A stretch of 64,000 bases of DNA. Origin: Candidatus Lutacidiplasma silvani. GTDB taxonomy: Archaea; Thermoplasmatota; Thermoplasmata; Lutacidiplasmatales; UBA184. The stretch covers positions 1 to 64,000 of the forward strand of contig JAKIVZ010000002.1 of assembly GCA_022750295.1 (NCBI GenBank). Direction: 5' to 3'. Shown piece by piece: positions 25,893-34,930 of the stretch; the first letter of the stretch is position 1, and the number at the start of each line of letters is the position of its first letter. The notes under the pieces are model-generated. The model worked only from the letters and a program-made list of their open reading frames with translations, did no database searches and was not told where the DNA came from. A program made the position numbers and the translations under genes.

Positions 25893-25975
25893 GGTTCCTC
25901 CCCCTATTCACCGGCGGGGCCCCGTAAAAGCATTGCCGGGGTCGGTGGCACGAACGCCACTCCCTCCCGGGGAGG

Positions 25976-25983
25976 CTTAACTA
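25976..25983 (+). promoter_or_regulatory. TATA-like box of the glutamine amidotransferase gene
   Basis: CTTAACTA centred 30 bases before the ATG at 26010. It fixes that ATG as the start, which puts cysteine at position 2 as the enzyme family requires. Confidence 0.5.
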
Positions 25984-26009
25984 GCCGGTCCCCGCTCCGC
26001 CGTCCGCCT

Positions 26010-26870
26010 ATGTGTCGGTTGTTCGGGCTCCTGGGGAACGGGGTGACCCCGGCCGAGCCGTGGCTTCTCGACACCGACCGGTCGCTCCTGAACCAGTCGA
26101 ACGTGACGGCCGAGGAGGCGCAGAACGACGGCTGGGGGATCGGATGGTTCACCGAACGCCGGACCCCTCGCGTCGAGAAGGGGATCGGCGGGGCGTCGAG
26201 CCCGGACGAGGTCGACCGGTTCCGCGCCGCCGCCCGGGCCGCCCACGGTCCGCTCGCGATCGCCCACCTCCGCAAGGCGAGCAACCCGCTGCGCCTCCCG
26301 AAGGAGCGGCTGATCGCCCTCGAGAACTGTCAGCCGTTCATCCACGGCAGCACGATGTTCGCCCACAACGGCATGATCCCGTTCCCGCGGGAGACCCGGG
26401 CGTTCCTGGGCGAGTACGAGTCGATGGTCAAGGGGGTCAACGACAGCGAGGTCCTGTTCTGGTTGCTGATTCGCCATCTCGAATCCGACTCGGACCCCGT
26501 CCAGGCGTTCGACGGGACGGTCGCCGACCTCGTCCGGGTCTGGCGGGAGAAGGGGTCCCCCAGCGGAGGTCCGTACACCGGGCTCAACGTACTCTTCTCC
26601 CGGGGCCCGAACGAGCTCTGGGCGTTCTGCCAGTCGCTCGGCGAGCACGGGACCGGCCTCCTCGACCGGAGCCGCCCGTACTACCAGATGACCTACCTCG
26701 CCGACGCGAAGCAACTCGTGGTCGGCAGCGAGCCGTTCGATGGCACGCGGAACGACTGGCGGACCCTCCCGAACGGCCACTACCTCTACGCCCAGTCGTC
26801 CCACGGGCTGGTCGCGGTGAAGACCGGGGTCCTTCCGGCGCCGACCTCCGCGCCGCGCGCCATCGCGTAA
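26010..26870 (+). CDS. Class II glutamine amidotransferase (YafJ/EgtC-like)
   Basis: A 286-residue protein with an N-terminal nucleophile Cys2 (M-C-R-L-F-G), which is exposed when Met is removed. Supporting motifs are N-D-D-G-W-G-I-G-W-F-like NDGWGIGWF near 46-54, A-H-L-R-K-A-S, and F-A-H-N-G-M-I, the glutaminase-site residues of class II amidotransferases. It should release ammonia from glutamine or a gamma-glutamyl compound. No synthetase domain is attached, so the acceptor is unknown; stand-alone members include the ergothioneine hydrolase EgtC and YafJ. The open frame extends upstream but the ATG at 26010 is decisive. Confidence 0.88.
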   Translation: MCRLFGLLGNGVTPAEPWLLDTDRSLLNQSNVTAEEAQNDGWGIGWFTERRTPRVEKGIGGASSPDEVDRFRAAARAAHGPLAIAHLRKASNPLRLPKERLIALENCQPFIHGSTMFAHNGMIPFPRETRAFLGEYESMVKGVNDSEVLFWLLIRHLESDSDPVQAFDGTVADLVRVWREKGSPSGGPYTGLNVLFSRGPNELWAFCQSLGEHGTGLLDRSRPYYQMTYLADAKQLVVGSEPFDGTRNDWRTLPNGHYLYAQSSHGLVAVKTGVLPAPTSAPRAIA

Positions 26871-26919
26871 CGGCCTCCGCGCGCCCTTTATCGACCCAGC
26901 CGGCCTCTCCGACCGGCCG

Positions 26920-27189
26920 ATGGTCGCCGTTCGTCTCGACGCGATGCTGAAGGAGTTCATCCCGCGCCGGGCGGTCACGACCGACGCGCCGACCGTGCGG
27001 GCGATGCTCGAGGACCTCGAGACCCGGTATCCGCGCGTCCGATGGCGGCTCCGCGACGAGACCGGGGCGCTCCGGCGGTACGTTAAGGTGTTCGTGAACG
27101 GCGAGCCGGTCGACGGGCGGACGGGACTCGCGACCCGGCTCGCTCCGACCGACACGGTCGACATCCTGCACTCGATCCAGGGAGGGTAA
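26920..27189 (+). CDS. MoaD/ThiS-like ubiquitin-fold protein
   Basis: An 89-residue beta-grasp protein ending in Gly-Gly (SIQGG), the hallmark of sulfur carriers and of archaeal ubiquitin-like modifiers (SAMPs), which are activated at that C-terminus by an E1-like enzyme. The central K-V-F-V-N-G-E-P-V-D and D-T-V-D-I-L-x-x-I-Q-G-G fit the family. No E1 or molybdopterin gene is nearby. A TATA-like CTTTATC is about 31 bases before the ATG. The next gene starts only six bases after its stop, so the pair is probably an operon. Confidence 0.85.
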   Translation: MVAVRLDAMLKEFIPRRAVTTDAPTVRAMLEDLETRYPRVRWRLRDETGALRRYVKVFVNGEPVDGRTGLATRLAPTDTVDILHSIQGG

Positions 27190-27195
27190 CCGAAG

Positions 27196-28320
27196 ATGGC
27201 GAAGCCGAAGGTGACGGTCTGGCTGGGAACGCGGAAAGGGTCGTACGGGCTCACGAGCGATGCGAGCCGGAAGAAATGGTCGGTCCGCGGACCGTACCAC
27301 GTCGGGAACGACGTCTTCCACGTCGTCGCTGACCCCAGGGAGCCGCGGTCGGTGTACGCGCTCGTGAACTCGGGATGGTTCGGCCCCCGGGTGTTCCGGT
27401 CGAAGGACGGCGGCACGAAGTGGAACGAGGTCGCCCCGCCGATGATGGCGCTCGGGAAGGATCGCCAGCACGACGAGACCGGCGCGGCCGAGCGAGGTCC
27501 GATCGTCAACCTCTGGCATCTCACCCCGGGCCCGGAGAACGAGCCGGGGTCGTGGTTCCTCGGGATCGACCCGGCCGCGCTGTTCCGGTCCGACGACCGG
27601 GGCGCGAGCTGGACCGGGATGGACGGCCTCAACCAGCACCGGACCCGCCCGAAGTGGAATCCGGGCGCCGGCGGGATGTGCCTCCACTCGATCGTCCTCG
27701 ACCCGACGCGTCCGAAGCGGATGTACGCCGGGATCTCCGCCGCGGGCGTCTTCCGCAGCGACGACGGGGGGGAGCACTGGACGCCGAAGAACGTCGGGGT
27801 CCAGGTGGGCTTCCAGCCGGAGAAGAACCCCGAGGTCGGGCAGTGCGTCCACAAGATCGTCCTCGACCCGGCCGACCCGACGACGGTGTACCGGCAGGAC
27901 CACGACGGGATCCACGTGAGCCACGACTCGGCCGACACGTGGAAGCGGGTCGGCAAGGTCCTCGACCACGACTTCGGGTTCGTCGTCACCGCGCCGAAGG
28001 CGCTTCCGGGGGAGGCGTTCTTCGCCCCCCTCGAGCCGATGTCCCGGCTCGGGGCCGGGGGCCAGCTGCAGGTGTACCGTTGGTCGGAGCGGACCCGGAA
28101 GTTCACCCCGACCGTGAAGGGCCGCCCGTTCCCCGGCGACCTCGGGACCCACCGGGACGCGCTCGACTCCGACGGGCTCGACCCGGCCGGGCTCTACCTC
28201 GGCACGACGACCGGCCAGCTGTTCGTCTCCCCCGACGGGGCGAAGAGCTGGCTCGAGGTCCCGTACCGGTTCCCGGCGATCCACTCCGTCAGCGTGGCGC
28301 CGGCGCCCGCGGGCGTGTAA
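27196..28320 (+). CDS. Asp-box (BNR) beta-propeller protein, sialidase/VPS10-like
   Basis: A 374-residue soluble propeller with at least five Asp-box motifs, S-x-D-x-G-x-x-W, for example RSKDGGTKW, RSDDRGASW, RSDDGGEHW, SHDSADTW and SPDGAKSW, spaced through the chain. Such propellers occur in sialidases and photosystem assembly factors, but the catalytic residues of sialidases are not evident, so no enzymatic activity is proposed. There is no signal peptide, which is unlike the exported propellers elsewhere in the window. It follows the ubiquitin-like gene by six bases and probably works with it. Confidence 0.8.
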   Translation: MAKPKVTVWLGTRKGSYGLTSDASRKKWSVRGPYHVGNDVFHVVADPREPRSVYALVNSGWFGPRVFRSKDGGTKWNEVAPPMMALGKDRQHDETGAAERGPIVNLWHLTPGPENEPGSWFLGIDPAALFRSDDRGASWTGMDGLNQHRTRPKWNPGAGGMCLHSIVLDPTRPKRMYAGISAAGVFRSDDGGEHWTPKNVGVQVGFQPEKNPEVGQCVHKIVLDPADPTTVYRQDHDGIHVSHDSADTWKRVGKVLDHDFGFVVTAPKALPGEAFFAPLEPMSRLGAGGQLQVYRWSERTRKFTPTVKGRPFPGDLGTHRDALDSDGLDPAGLYLGTTTGQLFVSPDGAKSWLEVPYRFPAIHSVSVAPAPAGV

Positions 28321-28336
28321 GCGGCGGACCTCCCCG

Positions 28337-29239
28337 ATGGCGTCGGCACCGGGGGGCGGCGGGTTCGAGCTCGTCAGCGGGCCTGACCTCGGGGGCGGCT
28401 TCCTCCACCAGCTGACCGTCGAGCGGTTCTCCGGCGTCCACCGGTTCGTTTACCATGCCCAGGACGGCGGGCAAGACGCGAACGGCCCTCCCAAGGGCAC
28501 CCCCGAGCCGTTCGGCTGGCAGCGGGCGACCGCGATGTGCCCGGTCGGAGGCCGGACGTGCTGGCACCGGGAGTTCACGCTCCCCATCGAGGAGTCGCTC
28601 CGGGTGAAGACCGCGTACAACCGGACCCGGTTCGTGATGGAGGCGATGCTCGGTCACGAGTACGGGGGCGTCCCGGTGCCCCTCGACGCCGCGTTCGAGG
28701 AGCTCGCCGACCGCCTGAACGCCGTCGACGGACTCCCCTGGTACGTCGGGGGCTCCGCGGGACTCTGGCTCCGGGGCGCGCCGGTCGTCCCGCACGACGC
28801 CGACGTCGGAACGACCCCGGCGGCGGTGGGGACGATCGCCGACACCCTCCGCGACTACGTCACCGAACCCGCGGCGCCGACCGAGTGGGCCGGACATTCG
28901 ATGCTCGCCGGCCGGGCGTTCGTCGGGACCGTCCGGAACGGCCTTCGCGTCGAGTGGGGCGTTCCGACCGACCCGGGCGAGCGGGAGCGGACCGGCGAGT
29001 GGACGATCCTCGGACACCGGGAGTCGCCCGAACGGCTCGAGTGGCACGGCCGGACAATCCCGGTCGTCCGACTCGAGCGGAGCGTGGTCCGGTGGGCCGA
29101 AGCCGGGCGGACCGACCGGCTCGACCCCGCGGTCGATTGGATGCGGGCGCACGGGGTCGACCGCCCGTACCTCGAGCGGGCCCTCGGCGACTCGACGCTC
29201 CCTCCGGACGCCCGCCGGGCGCTCCTCGCGCGGGTCTGA
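28337..29239 (+). CDS. Nucleotidyltransferase-fold protein, function unknown
   Basis: A 300-residue protein. Residues about 135-160 read W-Y-V-G-G-S-A-G-L-W-L-R-G-A-P-V-V-P-H-D-A-D-V, which matches the nucleotidyltransferase pattern (GGS, then paired acids D154 and D156). The N-terminal 130 residues hold C68 and C75 and a region of uncertain fold; the C-terminus is helical. It may modify a small molecule or RNA, or be inactive. It begins 16 bases after the propeller gene and may belong to the same transcript. Not recognisably a toxin, since no antitoxin-like gene adjoins it. Confidence 0.6.
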   Translation: MASAPGGGGFELVSGPDLGGGFLHQLTVERFSGVHRFVYHAQDGGQDANGPPKGTPEPFGWQRATAMCPVGGRTCWHREFTLPIEESLRVKTAYNRTRFVMEAMLGHEYGGVPVPLDAAFEELADRLNAVDGLPWYVGGSAGLWLRGAPVVPHDADVGTTPAAVGTIADTLRDYVTEPAAPTEWAGHSMLAGRAFVGTVRNGLRVEWGVPTDPGERERTGEWTILGHRESPERLEWHGRTIPVVRLERSVVRWAEAGRTDRLDPAVDWMRAHGVDRPYLERALGDSTLPPDARRALLARV

Positions 29240-29311
29240 CGGCCCGCCCGTCCCGGCCCGGGTGCCCGTCGAGGCTCAGGTTCATAGCCGAAGCCGCCGG
29301 GGTCGCATCCG

Positions 29312-30094
29312 ATGGCCGCAGTCGCCCTTCCCGCGCTCGAGCACATGACCCCGCACGACCTCGTCACGTACTCGCGGTGCCCCCACGAGATGGAGCTTCA
29401 CCGGTCCGAGCGGGCGAGCCAGCTCACCGGGTCTCCCGTCGCGCCGAAGACGCCGCCCGGCACCCACCCGGAGCGAACCTCGCCGCTCTTCTCCCCGCCG
29501 CTCCACTCGGTGCAGGTGTTCGAGGGCCGGATCGACTTCGGTCCACTCGACCGCCTCGTGTACGTCGACGCCGGGGAGCGGGGGCTCCCGGTCCTGTTCT
29601 CTCCCGAGCAGACCCAACTCGAGCCGAAGCTCGCCGGACGGAACGGGACGCTCGTCGACGACGAACTCGGGTTCGCGGGCCGTCCCGACCTCGTGATCCG
29701 ACGGGTCGATGGGGACCTCGTCCCGGTCGAGTACAAGGCGACCCACCTCTTCCACGACCTCCACGGCTTCCACGGCCGGACGTTCGACACGATCCAGGCG
29801 ATCGCCGAGTGCCGGCTCGTCCACGCGGCGACCGGCCGGCGGCCCAGCCACGGGATCGTTCTCTACGGGGACTCCGGCGGGGACGGCGGACGGGAGGGAT
29901 GGGTCGAGGTCGCGTACGGCGAGAGCGAGGAGCACTGGCTCCGCGCCGCGCTCGCCCAGGTCCGGTCCGACCGGATCCGCGCCCCGGTCCCGGCCGAGCG
30001 GAACTGCGCGACGTGCGAGCCGAACGGCCTCGGTCGGTGCTCCTACGCGGCCCGGAAGTACGACCCGTCGATCCGGGCCCACTCCGTCGCCTAA
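29312..30094 (+). CDS. Cas4-like PD-(D/E)xK nuclease with Fe-S cluster cysteines
   Basis: A 260-residue protein of the Cas4/RecB nuclease family. Active-site residues: D125 in GRPDLVI, then E139 and K141 in VPVEYKA, followed by a helix with Q161. Four cysteines would bind a 4Fe-4S cluster as in Cas4: C23 near the N-terminus and C231, C234, C242 at the C-terminus. There is no CRISPR array or other cas gene in the window, so this is a solitary Cas4-like nuclease, probably in repair or processing of DNA ends. A TATA-like TTCATAG lies 28 bases before the ATG. Confidence 0.83.
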   Translation: MAAVALPALEHMTPHDLVTYSRCPHEMELHRSERASQLTGSPVAPKTPPGTHPERTSPLFSPPLHSVQVFEGRIDFGPLDRLVYVDAGERGLPVLFSPEQTQLEPKLAGRNGTLVDDELGFAGRPDLVIRRVDGDLVPVEYKATHLFHDLHGFHGRTFDTIQAIAECRLVHAATGRRPSHGIVLYGDSGGDGGREGWVEVAYGESEEHWLRAALAQVRSDRIRAPVPAERNCATCEPNGLGRCSYAARKYDPSIRAHSVA

Positions 30095-30158
30095 GGCGGG
30101 GCCGCGGCGCGCTCGGGAGAAATAGGGCCGGCCGATCCCGGACCGAGGCCGATCGCCC

Positions 30159-31340
30159 GTGGGTTCGACCGCCGCCGGACGGGGACGGGTCGCGGTCGTC
30201 TCCCACGGATTCTTCCCCACGGTGGGCGGAAGCGAGCGGTACCACCAGCTGACGGCGACGGCGCTTACCGACGAGGCCGACGTGACGGTGTTCACCGCCG
30301 ACCTGAACCTCCCCGAACCGCGCGCGGACGCCGCGAAGCGGACGACCCTCGGACCGCTCCCCGTCGCGTACCTCCCGTCCCGGTGGCGCGCGACCGAGCG
30401 TCTTCTCCGCGCCCTCCCGCTGTGGCGGGCGCTCCGGTCGTTCGACCCCGACGTCGTGTGGGGCAACCATCCGTCGCCGTCGGCCGACCTCGGGGCGCTC
30501 TATGCGATCGTGACCGGACGACCGTGGGTCGCCACCTACCATGCCGATGTCTCGACCGGGTCGTGGAGAAATCGACGGTACCTCGGATGGGAGATGTGGC
30601 TCCTCCGGCGCGCCCGCGCGGTCGTGGTCACGAGCGACCGGTACCGGGACCGACTGGCCGCTCGCGGAGTCCCGGCGGACCGGATCGTCGTCGTTCCCCT
30701 CGGACCGTTCCTCGGGGGCGGGGTTCCTCCCCCCGCGACCGCTGTGCCTCCGCCGGACGGGGGCCGGCCGTTCCTCGTGGTCGCCGCCCTCGACCGGGCT
30801 CACGCGTACAAGCGCGTCGACCGGCTCCTCGAGGCGGTCGCCACGCTCGCGCGGGGAGGGACCTCCGTCCGTCTCGAGGTGATCGGCGACGGGGACCGGA
30901 GGTCGGAGCTCGCCGCCCTCGCGACCAGCCTCGGGATCGCCGACCGGGTCCAGTTCCTCGGGACCGCCACCGATGCCCAGCTCGCCGCGCGGTACGCGAA
31001 CGCGCTCGCGCTTGTCGTCCCCTCGCCGGACGAGACCGAGGGATTCGGCGTCGTCGCGGTCGAGGCGGTCCAGTACGGGTGCCCGGTGATCGTCAGCACG
31101 CGGGTCGCGGTCGGTGACGTCCTCGGCCCGGCGGCCGCCCGGTTCGACCCGGCGCGCCCGGAGTCGCTCGCCGAGACGATGCGGCGGGTCGTCACCGACC
31201 CGGCCGGGCGGGACGACCTCGCGGCGAAGAGCCGGGCGATCGCGCCGTCGGTCCGTTGGGAGTCGCTGCTTCCCCGCCACACCGCGCCCGTGCGGGCGCT
31301 CCTCCGCACTCGAAGTCCCCGTCGTTCCGCGGCCCCGTGA
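30159..31340 (+). CDS. GT4-family glycosyltransferase
   Basis: A 393-residue GT-B fold enzyme. N-terminal acceptor domain: V-V-S-H-G-F-F-P-x-V-G-G-S-E-R-Y-H. C-terminal nucleotide-sugar domain: V-A-A-L-D-R-A-H-A-Y-K-R-V-D-R-L-L-E-A, I-G-D-G-D-R-R-S-E-L, and the E-x(7)-E motif in S-P-D-E-T-E-G-F-G-V-V-A-V-E-A. It transfers a sugar from an activated donor onto a lipid or glycan on the cytoplasmic side of the membrane. The GTG start lies about 38 bases after a TATA-like GAAATAG. Convergent with the giant GT-C-like gene, suggesting a shared glycosylation locus. Confidence 0.9.
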   Translation: MGSTAAGRGRVAVVSHGFFPTVGGSERYHQLTATALTDEADVTVFTADLNLPEPRADAAKRTTLGPLPVAYLPSRWRATERLLRALPLWRALRSFDPDVVWGNHPSPSADLGALYAIVTGRPWVATYHADVSTGSWRNRRYLGWEMWLLRRARAVVVTSDRYRDRLAARGVPADRIVVVPLGPFLGGGVPPPATAVPPPDGGRPFLVVAALDRAHAYKRVDRLLEAVATLARGGTSVRLEVIGDGDRRSELAALATSLGIADRVQFLGTATDAQLAARYANALALVVPSPDETEGFGVVAVEAVQYGCPVIVSTRVAVGDVLGPAAARFDPARPESLAETMRRVVTDPAGRDDLAAKSRAIAPSVRWESLLPRHTAPVRALLRTRSPRRSAAP

Positions 31341-31346
31341 GCCCGG

Positions 31347-34300
31347 CTATCGGGCGCCGTCGGGCGCCGACTCCGGCTCGGTCCGGCGCCGACGGAGGAA
31401 TCGACGGATCCTCGGCCCGCCAATCGCGAGGACCCCCACGGCGGGGACGGCCACGACGACGGAGGCGACGAACCCGACCTGGGTCGCGGCGATCACCGTC
31501 GGGAGGTCGACCTCCACGTGGGTGACCCCGGCCCGGGCGAGGTAGCCGCACGCCCATCCGTCGACGAGGAACGGTACGGAGCCGAGCCCGGACCCTTGGG
31601 CCGACCACGGCGCATCGCACGTGACGAGATGGACAAGGACCGAGGGACGGGCGAGGGGAGCGAACGTCGCGCTCACGGTCGGCCCTCCCACGTTGCCGGT
31701 CACGGACGAGGGAGCCTCGGCGGAGCCCCCGCAGAGCCAGTCGGTCGACGCCCCGCCGGCGCACGGCCCGAGGAGGGACGCCGGGTCGGGGGTCAGTACC
31801 AGCTGGTCGAGAAGCACCGATTGGGTCGCCCCGTAGACCGTCACCCGGACCACCCCGGGGCCGACCGTGAGATTGGAGGTCCCCGCCTCCCAGGTGGACG
31901 CGTTCTGGTCGAACGAGACCAGGGCGTGCTCCGGGCACGGCTCGAACGAGCGGTCGGTGACCGAGGTGTCCGGGCACGCCGAGACGTAGAGCGACCCGGT
32001 CCCCGACGCCCGGGCCAGGACCCCCACCGTCGCCGCCTCGGGGAGGAGGAAGGTGGTCGTGAACGCCCCGTCCGGGTTGACCACGCTTCCCCACCCCTGC
32101 GAATCGTTCGCGCCGGTGGCGACCGGGGTCCACGTCCCGGAGCCGAGCCCTTCGTCCCCCTTCACCCACAGGATCGGGGCCTGCCCGGGTCCCGCGCCGT
32201 TCGAGGCGAGCCAGGCGCGGGTCGCGTTCACGGCGGTCGAGAGCCCTCCGGGGGGAACGACCGCGACCTCGGCGATCGTGCTCCACCCCGCCCCCACGTG
32301 AACGAACGACACCGACGACGCGTTCCCGAGGGCCCCGACCCGGGTCCAGTGGAATCCGTCGGGGAACGGCGCGTACCCATCGAGCGTCGTCGGAGGCTGG
32401 GAGCCGATCGTCGCCTGGACGCTCCCTTCCGACGAGCCGTAGAACAGGTCGACCCAGACCTCCGAGCCGGCGCCGCCGGTCCTCGGGAGTGGTACGGTCA
32501 GCGGCTGGAGACCGTTGTTCGTCGCGCCGTAGCCGACGAGCGCCGCGAGCGGCCGCCCGGCCTCGAGGTCGTAGTGCTTCTCCCACGGAGTCCAGTCTCC
32601 GGGGCTCTCCAGCCCTCCGTTCTCGATCGTCGACCAGACGATCGGTTCGACCGGGACCACCGACCCCGTCGGGAGGTTGGCGAACACCGCGTCGAGGACC
32701 CCCTCGGGGGTCTCGACGTACGGGGCCGTCGAGTTCGCCGCCGCATTCGGCCCAGCGAGCGTGCCCGGGTCGAGGACGAACGGAGTCGATCCGACCCAAG
32801 CGTCGCCGTTCGGCAGGTACGCGGCGTCGAGAAGGAACTCTCGGTCGGCCAGCGCGAGGACGGCGGGTCCTTGGAGGGTCAGCGGCCCGGCGGTCCCGTT
32901 GCCCACCGAGTAGATCCGGGTCGGTCCGTACGAAACGCTCGGCCCGAGGTCCACCTGGGCGGCGAGGGCGCTCCGGAGCGCGCCCGGACTATCGAACTCG
33001 TAGAGCCCGCCCAACGGCGACTGGGGGGCCGCGCGGTCGACGTCGAAGCTGGTCGTGTCGAGGAGGCCGAAGAGGTTCCCGGCGTGTGACGTCGAGTTGG
33101 TGTACAGTGACACGTACGACCAGATCGCCGCCCGCGTGGCCAGGTTCAGCGGCTCGGTTCCGGGGAGGGCGGGGATGTAGATCGCGCTCCCCGGGGGGTA
33201 CGTGGCGAGCGGGTTCGTGGGCGGTTGTCCCCGACCGACGTACTGGCTCGGGTCGGGAGGAAAGAGGGCCACCCGACCGAGCGGCGGGACCGTCGCGTCG
33301 AGCGCATTGGCCGCGGGCAGAGCCCCCGGTGCGTCGGCGACGTGGGACACTTGCCGGTTGAAGTTCCCGCTGGCGAACGGGAGCGCGGTGATGACCACCA
33401 TCAGGACCGCGGCCGGCACCACGACCCGGCCGAACCGCCGCTCGAGCCGGCGCCACCGGGGAGCCCGCCGGTCGAGCGTACCGGTCGGTCGGACCGGGAA
33501 TCGGACCGACCACGCCTGGAGGGCCCGGCCCAGGAGGAGGCAAAGGCACGGGGTGAGGATGACATCGAACTTCGCGGGGTCGTCGTTGACCGCGAAGAAC
33601 GGCACGGTGTGCACGAGGAACAGGTAGAGTCCCCCGGGAACGACGGCCGCCGTCGAGAGGACCACCATCACGATGGCGACGAGGAGGAGCGTGTCGCTCG
33701 GACGGCTCCGGTGGGTGGCGGTCCAGAAGAGGACCCCGACGAAGAGGATCGAGAGGAGGGAGCTCACGAGGAGCCCGATCGAAAACCCGTGGTACGACCC
33801 CCAGGCCATCGTGTAGAGTTGGCCCCAGTAGATGTTCGACGCGAACACCGTCGTAGGCTTGATCGCCCCCTGGGTGTAGTTCAGGATCCCGAGGACCGTG
33901 GCCGTGCTCGTGTTCGCGGCCGAGCTGCCGGCGCCGGCCGTCTCGGCGGGAATCAACCAGACAAGGTTGACGCCCACCGCCACCAGAAGGGCGAGGACCA
34001 AGTCGCGGGCCCGCGGGGCCCCCGCGGCGAGCCGTTCCCGGAACGACGTAGTTCGGGGGTAGGGAATGATCCGAAGCAGGACCGTGACGAATCCGACGGC
34101 CCAGACGATCCCGACCATGTAGAAGACGTGGTACTCGAGGAGTCCGATGACCCCCCAGAGGAGACCGAGGACCACGACCACGCGCGCCGAGACCGGACGG
34201 GACGTCACCTCGCCCAGCAGCACCAGAAAGGGGGGGACGAAGATCGCCGCGGCGAGGACGAGCTCATGGCCGGCCGTCGTCCGGTCGAAGACGACCGGGC

Positions 34301-34859
34301 TCGCCGCGGAGGCGACACCGGCCACGACGGCCCATCGGGGGTCGACTCCGAGCCGACGCGACGAAACGTAGAGCGAGAAACCGAGGGCGGCCTGCACGAG
34401 GAGCATGACCGCCAGCATCCCGGTCCCGAGCGACCCGAGGAGGACGGAGAACGCTCCGACGACGCTCAGCAGGACGAGGTCGTTCGTGAAGAACGGATTG
34501 AAGCCGAAGACGATCGACCCCGGATTCCACGGGCCCGAGAACTCTTCGAGATAGTACCGGAGGTCGGGGAACGTCGTCGGGGTGGCGAAGTCGCCGTCGT
34601 AGAACCGGCCGCCATATGGGGTCAGGAGGGCGTGGTAGGCGGCGAGGGCCCCGACCAGGAAGAGGCTCCAGACGACGAGGGGTCGGGTCCTGGGCGACGC
34701 GACCAGCCGGGCCCAGAGCGCCTGGGCCGACTGCAGACGAGCCCGTAGCGCCCCGGGGGTCGGTCCGGGGCCATGTGTCGACGGGCCGGCGGCCGTGGGT
34801 CTCGTGTCCGGACCGCCGATGGGGGGGGGCTCGTCGGGGTCCAGACTCAGGGACGGCAC
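31347..34859 (-). CDS. Giant GT-C-like membrane protein with large extracellular domain
   Basis: A 1170-residue protein. The first 60 residues are Pro-rich and cytoplasmic; about twelve membrane helices follow (residues about 60-490), with an acidic first outer loop (Y-D-G-D-F) as in GT-C glycosyltransferases that use lipid-linked sugars. The remaining 650 residues form an extracellular part with beta-rich, jelly-roll-like segments rich in sequons, and a last membrane helix near 1130-1150 (IAATQVGFVASVVVAVPAVGVLAI). The layout recalls arabinofuranosyltransferase AftD, which carries carbohydrate-binding modules, but identity cannot be claimed. Start GTG; the GT4 gene lies 71 bases upstream on the same strand, so they are probably cotranscribed. 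Confidence 0.65.
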   Translation of the reverse strand: MPSLSLDPDEPPPIGGPDTRPTAAGPSTHGPGPTPGALRARLQSAQALWARLVASPRTRPLVVWSLFLVGALAAYHALLTPYGGRFYDGDFATPTTFPDLRYYLEEFSGPWNPGSIVFGFNPFFTNDLVLLSVVGAFSVLLGSLGTGMLAVMLLVQAALGFSLYVSSRRLGVDPRWAVVAGVASAASPVVFDRTTAGHELVLAAAIFVPPFLVLLGEVTSRPVSARVVVVLGLLWGVIGLLEYHVFYMVGIVWAVGFVTVLLRIIPYPRTTSFRERLAAGAPRARDLVLALLVAVGVNLVWLIPAETAGAGSSAANTSTATVLGILNYTQGAIKPTTVFASNIYWGQLYTMAWGSYHGFSIGLLVSSLLSILFVGVLFWTATHRSRPSDTLLLVAIVMVVLSTAAVVPGGLYLFLVHTVPFFAVNDDPAKFDVILTPCLCLLLGRALQAWSVRFPVRPTGTLDRRAPRWRRLERRFGRVVVPAAVLMVVITALPFASGNFNRQVSHVADAPGALPAANALDATVPPLGRVALFPPDPSQYVGRGQPPTNPLATYPPGSAIYIPALPGTEPLNLATRAAIWSYVSLYTNSTSHAGNLFGLLDTTSFDVDRAAPQSPLGGLYEFDSPGALRSALAAQVDLGPSVSYGPTRIYSVGNGTAGPLTLQGPAVLALADREFLLDAAYLPNGDAWVGSTPFVLDPGTLAGPNAAANSTAPYVETPEGVLDAVFANLPTGSVVPVEPIVWSTIENGGLESPGDWTPWEKHYDLEAGRPLAALVGYGATNNGLQPLTVPLPRTGGAGSEVWVDLFYGSSEGSVQATIGSQPPTTLDGYAPFPDGFHWTRVGALGNASSVSFVHVGAGWSTIAEVAVVPPGGLSTAVNATRAWLASNGAGPGQAPILWVKGDEGLGSGTWTPVATGANDSQGWGSVVNPDGAFTTTFLLPEAATVGVLARASGTGSLYVSACPDTSVTDRSFEPCPEHALVSFDQNASTWEAGTSNLTVGPGVVRVTVYGATQSVLLDQLVLTPDPASLLGPCAGGASTDWLCGGSAEAPSSVTGNVGGPTVSATFAPLARPSVLVHLVTCDAPWSAQGSGLGSVPFLVDGWACGYLARAGVTHVEVDLPTVIAATQVGFVASVVVAVPAVGVLAIGGPRIRRFLRRRRTEPESAPDGAR

Positions 34860-34930
34860 CTCACTAGAACCTCATTCGGGTACCTGGATCCGGCGGCGCC
34901 GGACCTCCCTCGGGGGTACCAGGGCCGCGA

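Noticed and set aside
25038-26009. An N-terminal extension of the glutamine amidotransferase reaching 25038
   Set aside because: It overlaps the A-type carrier genes in antisense, and the family needs Cys at position 2, which only the ATG at 26010 provides.
29312-30094. A CRISPR-Cas locus suggested by the Cas4-like gene
   Set aside because: No spaced direct repeats and no other cas gene are visible anywhere in the window.
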